A DNA stretch of 64,000 bases from Anaerolinea sp. (GTDB taxonomy: Bacteria; Chloroflexota; Anaerolineae; Anaerolineales; Anaerolineaceae), in contig JARKPU010000013.1 in the NCBI GenBank assembly GCA_029975055.1, positions 806,001 to 870,000 on the forward strand. Direction: 5' to 3'. The notes below the pieces were generated by a model. The model searched no databases. It worked only from the letters and a program-made list of their open reading frames with translations, and was not told the DNA's origin. The position numbers and the translations under genes were made by a program. Positions 17,568 through 29,699 of this stretch are shown in pieces. How positions within the stretch are numbered: position 1 is the first letter of the stretch; each line of letters opens with the position of its first letter.

Positions 17568-18680
17568 ATGCTCAAAGGAAACGGTTTTTACATCTGGAAA
17601 ATTGAAAATTGCGAAAAGGGCAGCCCGCAGGAAATTGCCTCCACCGCGAAGGAAGCCGGCCTGTCACACGTATTGGTCAAGGTAGCCGACCGCTTCTATC
17701 CGCACAACATCAGCCCGGACGGCAAGCAAGACTACGTGCCGCCCCTCGCCGAAGCATTGCACGCGCAGGGCATCCAGGTTTGGGGCTGGCAATACGTTTA
17801 CGGTTATGAACCCATCCCCGAAGCGCGCATGGCCATCCAGCGCATCTCACAGCTCGAGCTCGATGGCTTCGTCATCGACGCGGAGAAGGAATACAAACTT
17901 CCCGGACGCGACCAGGCTGCCCGCCGCTACCTGGGCGAACTACGCAGCCGTTTCCCGGATTTTCCCCTGGCGCTCAGTTCCTTCCGCTTCCCCACCCTTC
18001 ACCCGCAAATTCCCTGGAGCACCTTCTTCGAGCATGTGAATCTGAATATGCCGCAGGTTTACTGGGAAAAGGCGCACAACCCCGCGGCCCAGCTGGCCCG
18101 CACCCTGCGGGAATTTCGGAATATCGCGCCGAGGCGTCCTGTCTTCCCCACCGGCGCGGCATATAAGGGAGGCGGCTGGCGCCCGACGGTTGAAGATGTG
18201 ACGGAATTCATGAAAGCGGTCAAGTCGAACGGGCTGGCGGGATGCAACTTTTGGGGCTGGGAGTTCTGCCGGCGCGACCTGCCGGAGATCTGGAAGGCCA
18301 TTGCCGCCGATGGTGCCGTCGCTTCCGACCCGCCCGCCGAACCTGCGAAGGATATCGCCGAAGCCTACATCGATGCGTTGAACACCCACGACCCCGAAAA
18401 GGTGCTCGCCCTCTACCATCCGCAGGCAGTGCACGTCACCTATCTGCGCATCACCCAGGGCGCAGCTTCACTGCGCGGCTGGCTCGAAGCGTTCTTCAAC
18501 GACCTTCTGCCCGATGCCCGCTTCATCTCCAACGGATACGAAAAAGCCGAACAGCACCGCCACCTGGCCTGGAAAGCCGTTTCACGCAAAGGCGTGGTGA
18601 ATAACGGCAGCGACACCCTCGGGCTGGCCAACGGGAAGATCATCTACCACTTCAGCTCTTACAACCTCAACCGGCCCTGA
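17568..18680 (+). CDS. TIM-barrel glycosidase-like protein fused to a SnoaL/NTF2-like domain
   Basis: 370 aa. Residues 1-240 look like a (beta/alpha)8 barrel related to GH25-like or DUF4015-like proteins: GFYIWKIENCE, SHVLVKVADRF, GIQVWGWQYVYGY, LDGFVIDAEKEYK (possible acidic catalytic residues) and GLAGCNFWGWEFC. After a short proline linker, residues 258-370 resemble SnoaL/NTF2-like domains (AEAYIDALNTHDPEKVLALYH). No signal peptide is seen, so it is cytoplasmic. The fusion is unusual and its substrate is unknown. A bidirectional terminator follows. Confidence 0.65.
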   Translation: MLKGNGFYIWKIENCEKGSPQEIASTAKEAGLSHVLVKVADRFYPHNISPDGKQDYVPPLAEALHAQGIQVWGWQYVYGYEPIPEARMAIQRISQLELDGFVIDAEKEYKLPGRDQAARRYLGELRSRFPDFPLALSSFRFPTLHPQIPWSTFFEHVNLNMPQVYWEKAHNPAAQLARTLREFRNIAPRRPVFPTGAAYKGGGWRPTVEDVTEFMKAVKSNGLAGCNFWGWEFCRRDLPEIWKAIAADGAVASDPPAEPAKDIAEAYIDALNTHDPEKVLALYHPQAVHVTYLRITQGAASLRGWLEAFFNDLLPDARFISNGYEKAEQHRHLAWKAVSRKGVVNNGSDTLGLANGKIIYHFSSYNLNRP

Positions 18681-18703
18681 GCCAGGCACCCTGCGATGAA
18701 AAA

Positions 18704-18728
18704 AAAGGGCGCATCTGCTGCGCCCTTT
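18704..18728. terminator. Bidirectional intrinsic terminator
   Basis: AAAGGGCGCA (18704-18713) pairs with TGCGCCCTTT (18719-18728) around a 5-nt loop. On the minus strand it ends in a run of eight T, giving strong termination of the gyrA transcript; on the plus strand TTTCTGTTATT follows, serving the TIM-barrel gene. Confidence 0.88.
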
Positions 18729-18731
18729 CTG

Positions 18732-21700
18732 TTATTCCGCCTTCGATCGCTTCGGCTTCGGTTTCGGTTCTGCCAGGCCCGGCAGAACTTGCTGCTCAAC
18801 CGCTGAGGAAGCCGCTCCGCTCTTCTTGCGCGCCGGTGCAGGCGCGCTCGCCTCCGGTGCTGCCGCGGAGGTTTTACGCTTTGCTTTTGGGGCCGCCTGC
18901 GGGGCCTGGGCTGCTGCCTCGCTTCTCTTCAGGCCGGTGCCGGCCGCCACGGGTGCCTCTTTTGGCACAGCGCGGGTTTTACGGGCCTTTCCCGGCACAG
19001 GCGGTTGGGCGCCTGTCTCTTCGGGCGGAGCAGCGGTTTTCTTCTTCCGCGCACCGGCTGCAACCGAAGCTTTGGGTTTTACAGCCGGTTTCTTCGCCGG
19101 GGGTTCAGAAGCCGGTTTGGCGGCCGCGCGCTTCGCGGCGGGTTTCTGAGCAGGCTCGGGCTCGCCTGCGGCGCGTGGTTTCCGGGCCGAGGGCTTTGCG
19201 GCCGCAGCAGGCGCTTCGGCGGCCTTCGCACTGGCTTTCCTGCCCGCCGTGGCGGCCTTTGCAGGCTTATCCACGGTTTGCCGGGGCTTTGCAGGGGTGT
19301 CTTTCGAGCGCTCGCTGTTCGAACTCCCTGCAGGCGCTTTTACCGTTTTGCGCGCCTCCATGCCGTCTGCCAGGGCCAGGCCGATCACCTCGTCGCCCGC
19401 CTTCACCGCCACGACGCCCGCGCCCTTCCCTCCGCGCCTGCCAGGCGGGAAGTCGCCAAAGCGCAGACGGCGCACGGCGCCTTTTTGGAAATACACCAGC
19501 AGGCTGGATTTTCCGTTTCCTGCCACGCCGCCGATCAACTCGGCGCCCCGCGCCACCCGGCAGGCGATCACCCCCTGCCCATAGCGCCCTTGCAGTGGGA
19601 ATTCGCCACTCGCCACGCGCCAGCCGGTGCCATCCGAAGCCAGCAGGGCCAGCTCGGATTTTTCCTGCCAGGCAAGCATCGCGGTCACCACGTCGCCTTC
19701 GCCCAGCTTGATGCCCATCACCCCGGTCGCAACCAGCCCCATCGGGCGCACTTCCTCTTCAGAGAAGCGGATGCTCATGCCTTGCGCTGTGACCAGCCAG
19801 ACCACGTTCTTGCCGTCGGTGAGCATGCCCGTCACGAGCTCGTCTCCGGCGTTGACCTTCACCAGCACAAACCGCTGGGCCGACGGCCCCGGAAGCTCGC
19901 TCACGGACGATTTTTTCAACATACCCGCCCGCGAGACGGTCATGATATAGCGTTCTTCATCCTCGCTGCGCACCGGCGGGAGGCTGAACATGAAGGCCAG
20001 TCTGTCTTCCATTTCGAGGGCGCAGGCTTTATAGAGCGGCGCACCGCCGTCGAATGACTCCACCTCCGGCAGTGTATGCACCGCCACAGCCGCGGCCTGT
20101 CCGGTGGTGTTCACAAGGTACAGAGTCTCGTGCGTAGAAACACGCAGCAAATGGCGCGGCAGCGCATCCGGCATTGTCTCGCCGTGCGTGCGGCCGATTT
20201 TCCCATCAGCGGTCACCCCCACCCAGACCGATTGGGCCGCGGTGAGGTCGGTGGTCGTCAGCAGGCTCCTGGCCGAATCGCCATCTTTGAGCGAGAAAAT
20301 TTGCGTCCTGCGCCGGTCGCCGTAGATTTCCTTCATCCCGGCCAGTTCCTGTTCCACCGTTTGCCGCATGCGCCTGGGAGACCGCAGAAGGGCTTCCAGG
20401 TCTTTGATTTCGGCCACGACCTCCCGGTATTCATCCTCGATCTTCTTGCGCTCCAGCGAGGCCAGGCGGCGGAGCTGCATATCGAGGATCGCCTGGGCTT
20501 GAATTTCGGTCAGGTCGTAGCGCTTCATCAGCCGTGCGCGGGCCTGGTCGGCATCCGGCGAATTGCGGATCAGCGCGATGATCTCATCCAGGTGCTTGAG
20601 GGCCACGCGCAGCCCTTCCAGGATGTGCTGACGGTGCTTTGCGCGCGCCAGGTCGAACTCGCTTCGCCTGCGCACCACCACCAGGCGGTGTTCAAGGAAC
20701 ACCCGCAGCGCCTGCTTCAGGTTGAGCAGGCGCGGTTCGCCGTCAACCAGTGCCAGCAGGTTGATGCCAAAAGTCGTTTGCAAAGGGGTGTGCTTATACA
20801 ATGCGCGCAGGGTATCTTCAGTCTCTGCGCCTTGCTTCAACTCCACCACGATGCGCATGCCCTGGCGGTCCGATTCATCCCGCAGGTCGGCAATCCCTTC
20901 CAGGTCGCCGTTGCGAACCAGTTCGGCGATGCGTTCAATCAACGAAGTCTTGTTGGTTTGGTACGGCAGTTCGGTGATGATCAAGCGGCTGCGCCCGCGG
21001 CCCATATCTTCGGCATGCACCCTGCCGCGCACGGTGATGCGCCCCTTGCCGCTCCCATAAGCCGAGAGCAGCCCCGAATCGCCTTCCTCGTGCAGGATAA
21101 TCCCTCCGGTCGGGAAATCCGGCCCTTGAACGAAGCGCATCAGGTCTTCCACGCCGAGGTCGTCCAGCTTCTCCCAGTTTTCGAGCATGAACGAGAGCGC
21201 GTCGATCACTTCCGCCAGGTTGTGCGGAGGGATGCTGGTGGCCATGCCCACCGCAATACCGCTCGCTCCGTTGACCAGCAGGTTGGGCACGGCCGCCGGG
21301 AGAACCTCCGGTTCGCGCAGCGTGCCGTCAAAGTTATCGCCGAAATCCACCGTGTTGCGCTCGATCTGCGCCATCAACTCGGTGGCATAGCGCGTGAGGC
21401 GCACCTCGGTGTAGCGCATGGCGGCAGGCGGGTCGCCGTCAATCGAGCCGAAGTTCCCCTGCCCGTCCACCAGCTCGTAACGCATGGTGAAGTCCTGCGC
21501 CAGGCGTGCCATGGCCTCGTAGACTGCCACGTCGCCGTGCGGGTGGTATTTGCCCAGCACCTCACCCACCACACGAGCCGATTTCTTGAAGGCGGAATCG
21601 GGGCTGAGGCCCATATCGTGCATCGCGTAGAGGATGCGCCGTTGTACCGGCTTCAGGCCGTCGCGCGCATCGGGCAGCGCCCGCGAGACGATCACGCTCA

Positions 21701-21770
21701 TCGCATAATCCAGGTATGCCTGCTGCATCTCCTGGTCGATATCCACCCTTTTCACCAACCCAACTTCCAT
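18732..21770 (-). CDS. gyrA: Type IIA topoisomerase subunit A (GyrA/ParC family) with long basic tail
   Basis: 1012 aa from the ATG at 21770, preceded by AGGAG; upstream codons are not needed. The breakage-reunion part is canonical, with catalytic Tyr120 in [11 protein letters not shown] and the GKYHPHGD segment. The C-terminal beta-pinwheel follows [10 protein letters not shown]. The GyrA-box loop expected in the first blade is missing, while a box-like GRRGGKG occurs in the last blade, so gyrase versus topoisomerase IV is not settled. From about residue 810 the protein ends in a ~200-residue Lys/Ala/Pro-rich tail like histone H1. In the quinolone region, Val replaces the Ser83 equivalent and Glu the Asp87 equivalent (GDVAVYEAM). 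No gyrB is in the window. Confidence 0.9.
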   Translation of the reverse strand: MEVGLVKRVDIDQEMQQAYLDYAMSVIVSRALPDARDGLKPVQRRILYAMHDMGLSPDSAFKKSARVVGEVLGKYHPHGDVAVYEAMARLAQDFTMRYELVDGQGNFGSIDGDPPAAMRYTEVRLTRYATELMAQIERNTVDFGDNFDGTLREPEVLPAAVPNLLVNGASGIAVGMATSIPPHNLAEVIDALSFMLENWEKLDDLGVEDLMRFVQGPDFPTGGIILHEEGDSGLLSAYGSGKGRITVRGRVHAEDMGRGRSRLIITELPYQTNKTSLIERIAELVRNGDLEGIADLRDESDRQGMRIVVELKQGAETEDTLRALYKHTPLQTTFGINLLALVDGEPRLLNLKQALRVFLEHRLVVVRRRSEFDLARAKHRQHILEGLRVALKHLDEIIALIRNSPDADQARARLMKRYDLTEIQAQAILDMQLRRLASLERKKIEDEYREVVAEIKDLEALLRSPRRMRQTVEQELAGMKEIYGDRRRTQIFSLKDGDSARSLLTTTDLTAAQSVWVGVTADGKIGRTHGETMPDALPRHLLRVSTHETLYLVNTTGQAAAVAVHTLPEVESFDGGAPLYKACALEMEDRLAFMFSLPPVRSEDEERYIMTVSRAGMLKKSSVSELPGPSAQRFVLVKVNAGDELVTGMLTDGKNVVWLVTAQGMSIRFSEEEVRPMGLVATGVMGIKLGEGDVVTAMLAWQEKSELALLASDGTGWRVASGEFPLQGRYGQGVIACRVARGAELIGGVAGNGKSSLLVYFQKGAVRRLRFGDFPPGRRGGKGAGVVAVKAGDEVIGLALADGMEARKTVKAPAGSSNSERSKDTPAKPRQTVDKPAKAATAGRKASAKAAEAPAAAAKPSARKPRAAGEPEPAQKPAAKRAAAKPASEPPAKKPAVKPKASVAAGARKKKTAAPPEETGAQPPVPGKARKTRAVPKEAPVAAGTGLKRSEAAAQAPQAAPKAKRKTSAAAPEASAPAPARKKSGAASSAVEQQVLPGLAEPKPKPKRSKAE

Positions 21771-21908
21771 GCGTCTGCTCCTGACCGGGTAATCGGCGCC
21801 GCATCGCGCGGCGCATAACATCAACGGGAATCACTCATATCTTACCACAAAGGACATTTGTTCTACGCAACTCATCCAACCCTGCCCGGCTCAGCTGCAT
21901 TTAAAAAA

Positions 21909-21940
21909 AATCGAGGCGCGGTATTCACCGCGCCTCGATT
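21909..21940 (-). terminator. Strong intrinsic terminator of rpoC
   Basis: A perfect 14-bp stem (21909-21922 with 21927-21940, 4-nt loop) is followed on the minus strand by eight T. It lies 17 bp after the rpoC stop and separates rpoC from gyrA. Confidence 0.92.
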
Positions 21941-21957
21941 GGCGTTCTCTCACTTGC

Positions 21958-25032
<3,075 letters not shown>

Positions 25033-25044
25033 GCGAATGGTGGC

Positions 25045-25047
25045 CTA
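25045..25047 (-). other. In-frame TAG codon inside rpoC
   Basis: The frame reads KRK, then TAG, then [11 protein letters not shown]. Homologs usually have KK-A-I at this place, so TAG most simply replaces AAG (Lys) by one base. Both sides are in the same frame, so no indel is involved. TAG ends other genes here (oppF at 7096, the kinase at 26365), so it is not a reassigned codon. Confidence 0.95.
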
Positions 25048-26193
25048 CTTGCGTTTCTGCTTGCTCTTCGAGGTGCGCACCTCGTGCCACAGGTCGTCGG
25101 TAAGTTTTTCCAGGTCCAGGCGGCGCAGGATGTCATAGAAGGCTTCCGCGCCCATATCGGCCCGGAAGACCTGCCCCCAGCGCTGTTTCAGTTCGCGGTA
25201 GCGGCTCTCGGTCAGGAAGGTGAACGGGCGCAGCTCCTGCAGTTCGTCGCGCAGGCGTGCATTCTGCCCCTGCGAGATGGTGGAAGCGTCTTCCAACTGG
25301 TTGCGCAGCGCTTCCATCGATTCCTCTGCTTCGGCGCGCAGCTTCTGCACTTCCATCGAAATCTGTTCCTGGTCGCGGCGAAGCTGCTCGCGCACCTCCG
25401 TCTCGAGTTCATCCAGGCGCTCTTTCACCGTGCGCTGGACTTTCGAAATGTGCTGCGCGTTGATCGCCTGGCCCGCTTCGACGATGGTCACGCCGGTGGC
25501 CTCGAAGATGATGGCCTTGTTCGTCACCTGGTTCATGCGCTCTTGCAGGTCGCTTTCCAGGCGCTGGCCTTCTTTCATCACCGGGTCGAGGCGCAGGGCA
25601 ATGGCTTCATCAGACCGCGCCTGAAGCTCGGCCTTCTGCTGGTTCAACTCGCCGATCTTGCGATCGCGGTCTAGCTTGACCTGTTTAATCTTCTCATTGA
25701 TCTGATTGGCCTGTTCGCGTTCAGAGATGTTAATCTCGTCTTCCAGGCGCTTCAGGGCCTTTTGGCGGGCGTCTTCATCCACGTACGTCACGATGTACTG
25801 CGCGAAGTACAGCACCCGGTCCAGGTTGCGGCGGGAGATATCCAGGAGCAGCCCCAGGTAAGAAGGGATGCGGCGGGTGTACCAGATGTGGGCGACGGGA
25901 GTGGCCAGGTCGATGTGCCCCATGCGCTCGCGGCGCACAGAAGATCGGGTCACCTCAACGCCGCATTTATCGCAAACGATGCCTTTATAACGCGGATTCT
26001 TATACTTCCCGCAGTAACATTGGTAATCGCGGGTGGGTCCAAAAATGGCTTCACAGAAAAGCCCGTCTTTCTCGGGGCGAAGCCGCCGGTAGTTGATCGT
26101 CTCCGGCTTGAGCACCTCGCCGTACGACCAGCTTCGGATGGTATCGGGTGAAGCCAGGCTGATCCGCAGAGCGGTGAGACCTTTGGTTTCCAC
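25045..26193 (-). CDS. rpoC: RNA polymerase beta' subunit, N-terminal 382 codons (ends at in-frame TAG)
   Basis: From a GTG start with AGGAGG 8 nt upstream. It begins with the beta' N-terminus ([20 protein letters not shown]) and the first zinc-binding site (C59, C61, C74, C77 in CYCGKYK...CDKC), then [19 protein letters not shown]. Residues about 145-315 form a highly charged coiled coil inserted in the clamp, longer than in E. coli and of the kind known as lineage-specific insertions in beta'. The conserved [17 protein letters not shown] and [16 protein letters not shown] follow before the TAG. rpoB is not adjacent; a histidine kinase gene lies upstream. Confidence 0.93.
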   Translation of the reverse strand: METKGLTALRISLASPDTIRSWSYGEVLKPETINYRRLRPEKDGLFCEAIFGPTRDYQCYCGKYKNPRYKGIVCDKCGVEVTRSSVRRERMGHIDLATPVAHIWYTRRIPSYLGLLLDISRRNLDRVLYFAQYIVTYVDEDARQKALKRLEDEINISEREQANQINEKIKQVKLDRDRKIGELNQQKAELQARSDEAIALRLDPVMKEGQRLESDLQERMNQVTNKAIIFEATGVTIVEAGQAINAQHISKVQRTVKERLDELETEVREQLRRDQEQISMEVQKLRAEAEESMEALRNQLEDASTISQGQNARLRDELQELRPFTFLTESRYRELKQRWGQVFRADMGAEAFYDILRRLDLEKLTDDLWHEVRTSKSKQKRK

Positions 26194-26241
26194 TAAGCGC
26201 CTCCTGAAACAAAACCAATCGGAACCTGATTAAAGCACCCG

Positions 26242-26267
26242 GCGCAAAGGAGTTCCCTCCCTTGCGC
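26242..26267 (-). promoter_or_regulatory. GNRA-capped stem-loop in the rpoC leader
   Basis: In the minus-strand RNA, GCGCAAGGGAG pairs with CTCCTTTGCGC (one G-U) around a GGAA tetraloop. It lies between the promoter and the GTG start and has no U tract, so a leader regulatory element or structural cap is more likely than a terminator. Confidence 0.55.
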
Positions 26268-26314
26268 TCTGGTGGACAGATCAGGGCTCATTCATCATCA
26301 GCATGCGATCTAAA

Positions 26315-26342
26315 ATTATAACACAAACCATCAGAAAGTCTA
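26315..26342 (-). promoter_or_regulatory. Extended -10 promoter of rpoC
   Basis: TGTTATAAT on the minus strand (-10 at 26320-26315) with a partial -35, TAGACT (26342-26337), at 16 bp. Transcription would begin near 26308, leaving a leader of about 115 nt. It indicates that rpoC is transcribed from its own promoter. Confidence 0.65.
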
Positions 26343-26364
26343 GAGGGTATTTTCTGGAATTTCG

Positions 26365-29300
26365 CTATTTAGCCCCCGCTAATTCCATCTGAACCTGTTT
26401 TATCGGCAGTTCCAGGTAAAATACGCTGCCCTTACCCAGCTGGCTGTCAACCCACACCTGCCCCTTGTGCCGCTCTGCGATGGATTTGACGATGGCCAGC
26501 CCCAACCCCGTCCCCCGCTGTGAATGGGCTTCCCTTCGCCCGCTGCGGTAGAATTTTTCGAACAGGCGCGGAATATCCAGCGGGGCAATGCCAATGCCGT
26601 TATCAATGACCTGCAAAAGGACCGTGGCGGGTTTCACTTCCATGCGCAGCTTTACCTGTCCCTTCACCGGGGTGTACTTGATGGCATTCTCCACCAGGTT
26701 ATACAGCGCCTGCTGCACGAGCGCCCGGTCGGCTTCGATGACCGCCAGCGGCGCATCACCGTTGATCACCTGGCTGAGTTGAATTTCCTTCTGCACGGCT
26801 TGGGCCTGCAGCGAACCGATCACCTCATCCACCACCTGCTGAACGACGACTTTCTCGATTTGCAGCCCCACCCCGGCGTCAATGCGCCCCAGGTCGAGCA
26901 GGTTATTCACCAACCGCGCCATCGTCTCTACCCCGCCGATGATCTTGCGAACATATCCCTTCTGCTGTTCGTTCAACTCGCCCACCATTTGCAGCATGGT
27001 GGCGTAGCCGCGCATCAGGGTCAGCGGCGAGCGCAGGTCGTGGCTGACGGTGGCCACAAAGTCCGACTTCAACTGGTCCAATTCTTTAAAATGGGTGATA
27101 TCGCGCATCAGGCAGATGCGCCCCACCGGCCGCCCCTCCACCTGCACCGCTGAGACGCTGGTGTAATATACCCGCCCGTTAGCAAGGGCAATTTCACGAG
27201 GAGGCGAGCGTTTTTCCAGCGGAGAGGCCAGCCAGGTGACCAGATCAGGCGAATTAAGCACTTCCTGGACGGTTCTCCCCTCTTCGGCCGATTTCACCAG
27301 ATCCGGCACCTGCAGCGCGGCATTGTTCAGCAGCAACAGGCGGGTTTGCTCATCAAAGACGAGCACCGGCTCCAACATCGAAGCCAGCACCGCTTCCAGC
27401 CGCTGGCGGCCCACCTCGGCCTGGGCATAGAGCCTGGAACTGAACGCTGCCAGGGCAATCTGCCCGGCAAGGGTGGAAAGGAAGCGCACTTCTTCATCGC
27501 TGAAGGCATGTGCCGAATCGAACGCGAGCCAGAGCGTGCCATAGTATTGATCTTTGTGCCGGATGCTCAAGGCGATCAAAGCGCCCGGCATCGCCAGCCC
27601 CGGTTTGACGTTCAAGCGCCGCATCCGCGCCGCGCTCGGCAGGGGCATCAATTCTTGATGCCGCATGAGGTCGAACAACAAACCGTCAAGGTGGTTATAT
27701 TGTTCGGCAGCCTGGCCGGCGCTAAAAGCCACCGGGCCTGGCTGGCGCGGATCGAGGGTCACTTCATTAATCAGCACAACCCGCGCCAGGCAGGCGCCAT
27801 CCTGAATGGCCGCATTGAGGATGGGCTGCACGGCGTCGTGGATCTCCAAATGCGCCGCCACCCCCTGGCTGACAACCAGCAGGCGGTTCAATTCATCCAG
27901 GCGCGATTTCAAGCTCAACCGCATACGCTCGAACGAGTTGGCCAGCTGGCCGATCTCGTCTTCACCCTTCACCTGCACCGCCTGGTTCAATTCGCCGCGC
28001 GTGATCAAGCTTGCCTGGCGCGCCAACCCGGTGAGTGAGGTTGTCATGCTGCCCAGGGTGAAGCGCAGCAGAACAAATGCGGTGATGATGACCAGCGCGA
28101 GGATCACCAGCAGCGGGACGGCAATCTTCAGCGCCACTTCCTGGGCATATTGCGCCGGGACACCCATCACAATCGCCCACGGGCGGCCCTCGGCCTGCAG
28201 GTAATAGGTATAGCTGCGGGTTCCATCCGGCAGGGTGTCCTCGAAGAACGATCTGCCCTGTGGAAGCGTTCCGGCATATTCCGTAATCTGCGCCGATTCG
28301 AGCGGATAGACAACGCGCCCGTTTTCATCCAGAAGGTATCCCCGCCCACCGATTTCCTTCAAGTTTTCCAACGCCTGAACGGCCGGCTGGGTGAAGGGGT
28401 TATTGATTAAATCCGTCCGGCCAAGCAGCACCCCCGCCACGCCGCCATCTTCGGCGGGAATCGTCGCCAGGAAGGAAACCTGCGCCGAGGCTTCGCCCGG
28501 CCGCGGAGGAACCGTGTAGGTCTGGAAGCGCACCCCGCTCAACGCCAGGCTCACCCCGTTGATCTCTTCCTGATTGGGGAGGATTTGCTCGAACTGGGCT
28601 TGCGGGTATCCGCCAACCGGCGTGCCGGAGGAATCGAACAGCGTCAACTGGCGGAAGAACGGCACCGACCGCAGCTTCTCAGACAGGCGGGCGTTGGTAT
28701 CTTCGCCGGCTGCGCCGATCAGGTCGGGGGTCGCCATAGTGAGGATCAGGCTTTGCCCGGTCTCCATAAAGTACGGCAGGCTGTTGATGGCCACCTGCGC
28801 CGTGCTGGAAAGCCGCTCCTCCACCATCCTGCGAGCGGCGTTCCCGGCCACCAGCCAGTCGCCAATCGTCAGGGTGAGCAAGAGCGCCAGCATGAGCGGC
28901 ACACTGCCCTGGAAGAAGCGCGTCTGCAAACGCGATTCCGCCGGAGAAGGCAGCAAAGGCCCTAGAACCCCCCAATAGAGCGGGATGGTCAGGTACAACA
29001 CCTCGCCAACCGCCCCGGCCAGGATCAGCTCGAATCCGCGCACAAGGATGATCTCCCAGGTTTGGGTGAGGGCATAATCTAACCTCACTGCCAGGGGAGC
29101 GTTCACTGCGAACAGCGTGGTGAGCATATACACGGGGCTGAAGGCAGCGGCCAGCAAGAAGGCCGCGCCCATGGGGTGGCGCAAGACCCGGTAGAACAGC
29201 GTGCGGTAGCGCTGCCTGACGGCCCTGCTGAACAACAGCGCCAGGCAGGCGGTTTCTAACGGCGCAAACAGGCTGTGGGTAGAAAACATCCCCGAGAAGA

Positions 29301-29661
29301 GCCCGGAGATGAACCCCACCACCAGCGCCGGGAATGGTCCGAGCAGACCTGCGGCAAGCACCCACGGCAGCGCCGCCAGGAACATCAACACCGGCCCGCC
29401 GGCATCCAGGGTCACCCCTGGCAGCGGGAGAGTCTGGCCGGGCAGCCGCAGGCCAAAGACCGTCGAGGTAAACGGGGCCGCCAGCAGCAGAAGCAGGAAC
29501 ACCCACCAGCGCCTGCGAAGAAGACTCCAGGGGTTCTCCCACCACGATCGAGCCCAAACGGCGATCAAGCCGGCGAAAGCAAACCACGCCAGCCAGCCGA
29601 TCAGGCTGGTGATGGGGAGGAAGAAGGCTTTCGAGGAAAAAATCCCGGTAATGATCGTCAT
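26365..29661 (-). CDS. Large membrane sensor histidine kinase (multi-TM, Cache-like, HAMP, GAF, PAS, HisKA, HATPase)
   Basis: 1098 aa. About seven hydrophobic segments fill residues 10-275, then an external Cache-like sensor (about 285-505), a TM helix (511-533), HAMP (about 535-590), GAF (about 600-745), PAS (about 750-860), HisKA with His874 in TVSHDLRSPLT, and HATPase with N box (YNLVENAIKYTP), DNGIGI, LFEKFYR and GTGLGLAI. All catalytic boxes are intact. The response regulator is not adjacent. TATAAT stands 15 bp before the ATG and no ribosome site is visible, so translation is probably from a very short leader. It ends with TAG. Confidence 0.88.
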   Translation of the reverse strand: MTIITGIFSSKAFFLPITSLIGWLAWFAFAGLIAVWARSWWENPWSLLRRRWWVFLLLLLAAPFTSTVFGLRLPGQTLPLPGVTLDAGGPVLMFLAALPWVLAAGLLGPFPALVVGFISGLFSGMFSTHSLFAPLETACLALLFSRAVRQRYRTLFYRVLRHPMGAAFLLAAAFSPVYMLTTLFAVNAPLAVRLDYALTQTWEIILVRGFELILAGAVGEVLYLTIPLYWGVLGPLLPSPAESRLQTRFFQGSVPLMLALLLTLTIGDWLVAGNAARRMVEERLSSTAQVAINSLPYFMETGQSLILTMATPDLIGAAGEDTNARLSEKLRSVPFFRQLTLFDSSGTPVGGYPQAQFEQILPNQEEINGVSLALSGVRFQTYTVPPRPGEASAQVSFLATIPAEDGGVAGVLLGRTDLINNPFTQPAVQALENLKEIGGRGYLLDENGRVVYPLESAQITEYAGTLPQGRSFFEDTLPDGTRSYTYYLQAEGRPWAIVMGVPAQYAQEVALKIAVPLLVILALVIITAFVLLRFTLGSMTTSLTGLARQASLITRGELNQAVQVKGEDEIGQLANSFERMRLSLKSRLDELNRLLVVSQGVAAHLEIHDAVQPILNAAIQDGACLARVVLINEVTLDPRQPGPVAFSAGQAAEQYNHLDGLLFDLMRHQELMPLPSAARMRRLNVKPGLAMPGALIALSIRHKDQYYGTLWLAFDSAHAFSDEEVRFLSTLAGQIALAAFSSRLYAQAEVGRQRLEAVLASMLEPVLVFDEQTRLLLLNNAALQVPDLVKSAEEGRTVQEVLNSPDLVTWLASPLEKRSPPREIALANGRVYYTSVSAVQVEGRPVGRICLMRDITHFKELDQLKSDFVATVSHDLRSPLTLMRGYATMLQMVGELNEQQKGYVRKIIGGVETMARLVNNLLDLGRIDAGVGLQIEKVVVQQVVDEVIGSLQAQAVQKEIQLSQVINGDAPLAVIEADRALVQQALYNLVENAIKYTPVKGQVKLRMEVKPATVLLQVIDNGIGIAPLDIPRLFEKFYRSGRREAHSQRGTGLGLAIVKSIAERHKGQVWVDSQLGKGSVFYLELPIKQVQMELAGAK

Positions 29662-29676
29662 AAAAGGATGGTTTTT

Positions 29677-29682
29677 ATTATA
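29677..29682 (-). promoter_or_regulatory. -10 box just before the large histidine kinase gene
   Basis: TATAAT on the minus strand ends 15 bp before the ATG at 29661; the predicted leader is about 9 nt with no Shine-Dalgarno sequence. It lies in the 38-bp gap after the C69 peptidase stop. Confidence 0.5.
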
Positions 29683-29699
29683 GCATCAGGCTTAAAAAT

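Noticed and set aside
25045..25047. Genome-wide reassignment of UAG to an amino acid
   Set aside because: Other intact genes end in TAG at the expected place (7096, 26365), so UAG works as a stop here.
25045..25047. Frameshift as the cause of the rpoC interruption
   Set aside because: The parts before and after the TAG are in the same frame and only four codons separate the TAG from the first conserved residues, so no insertion or deletion is needed.
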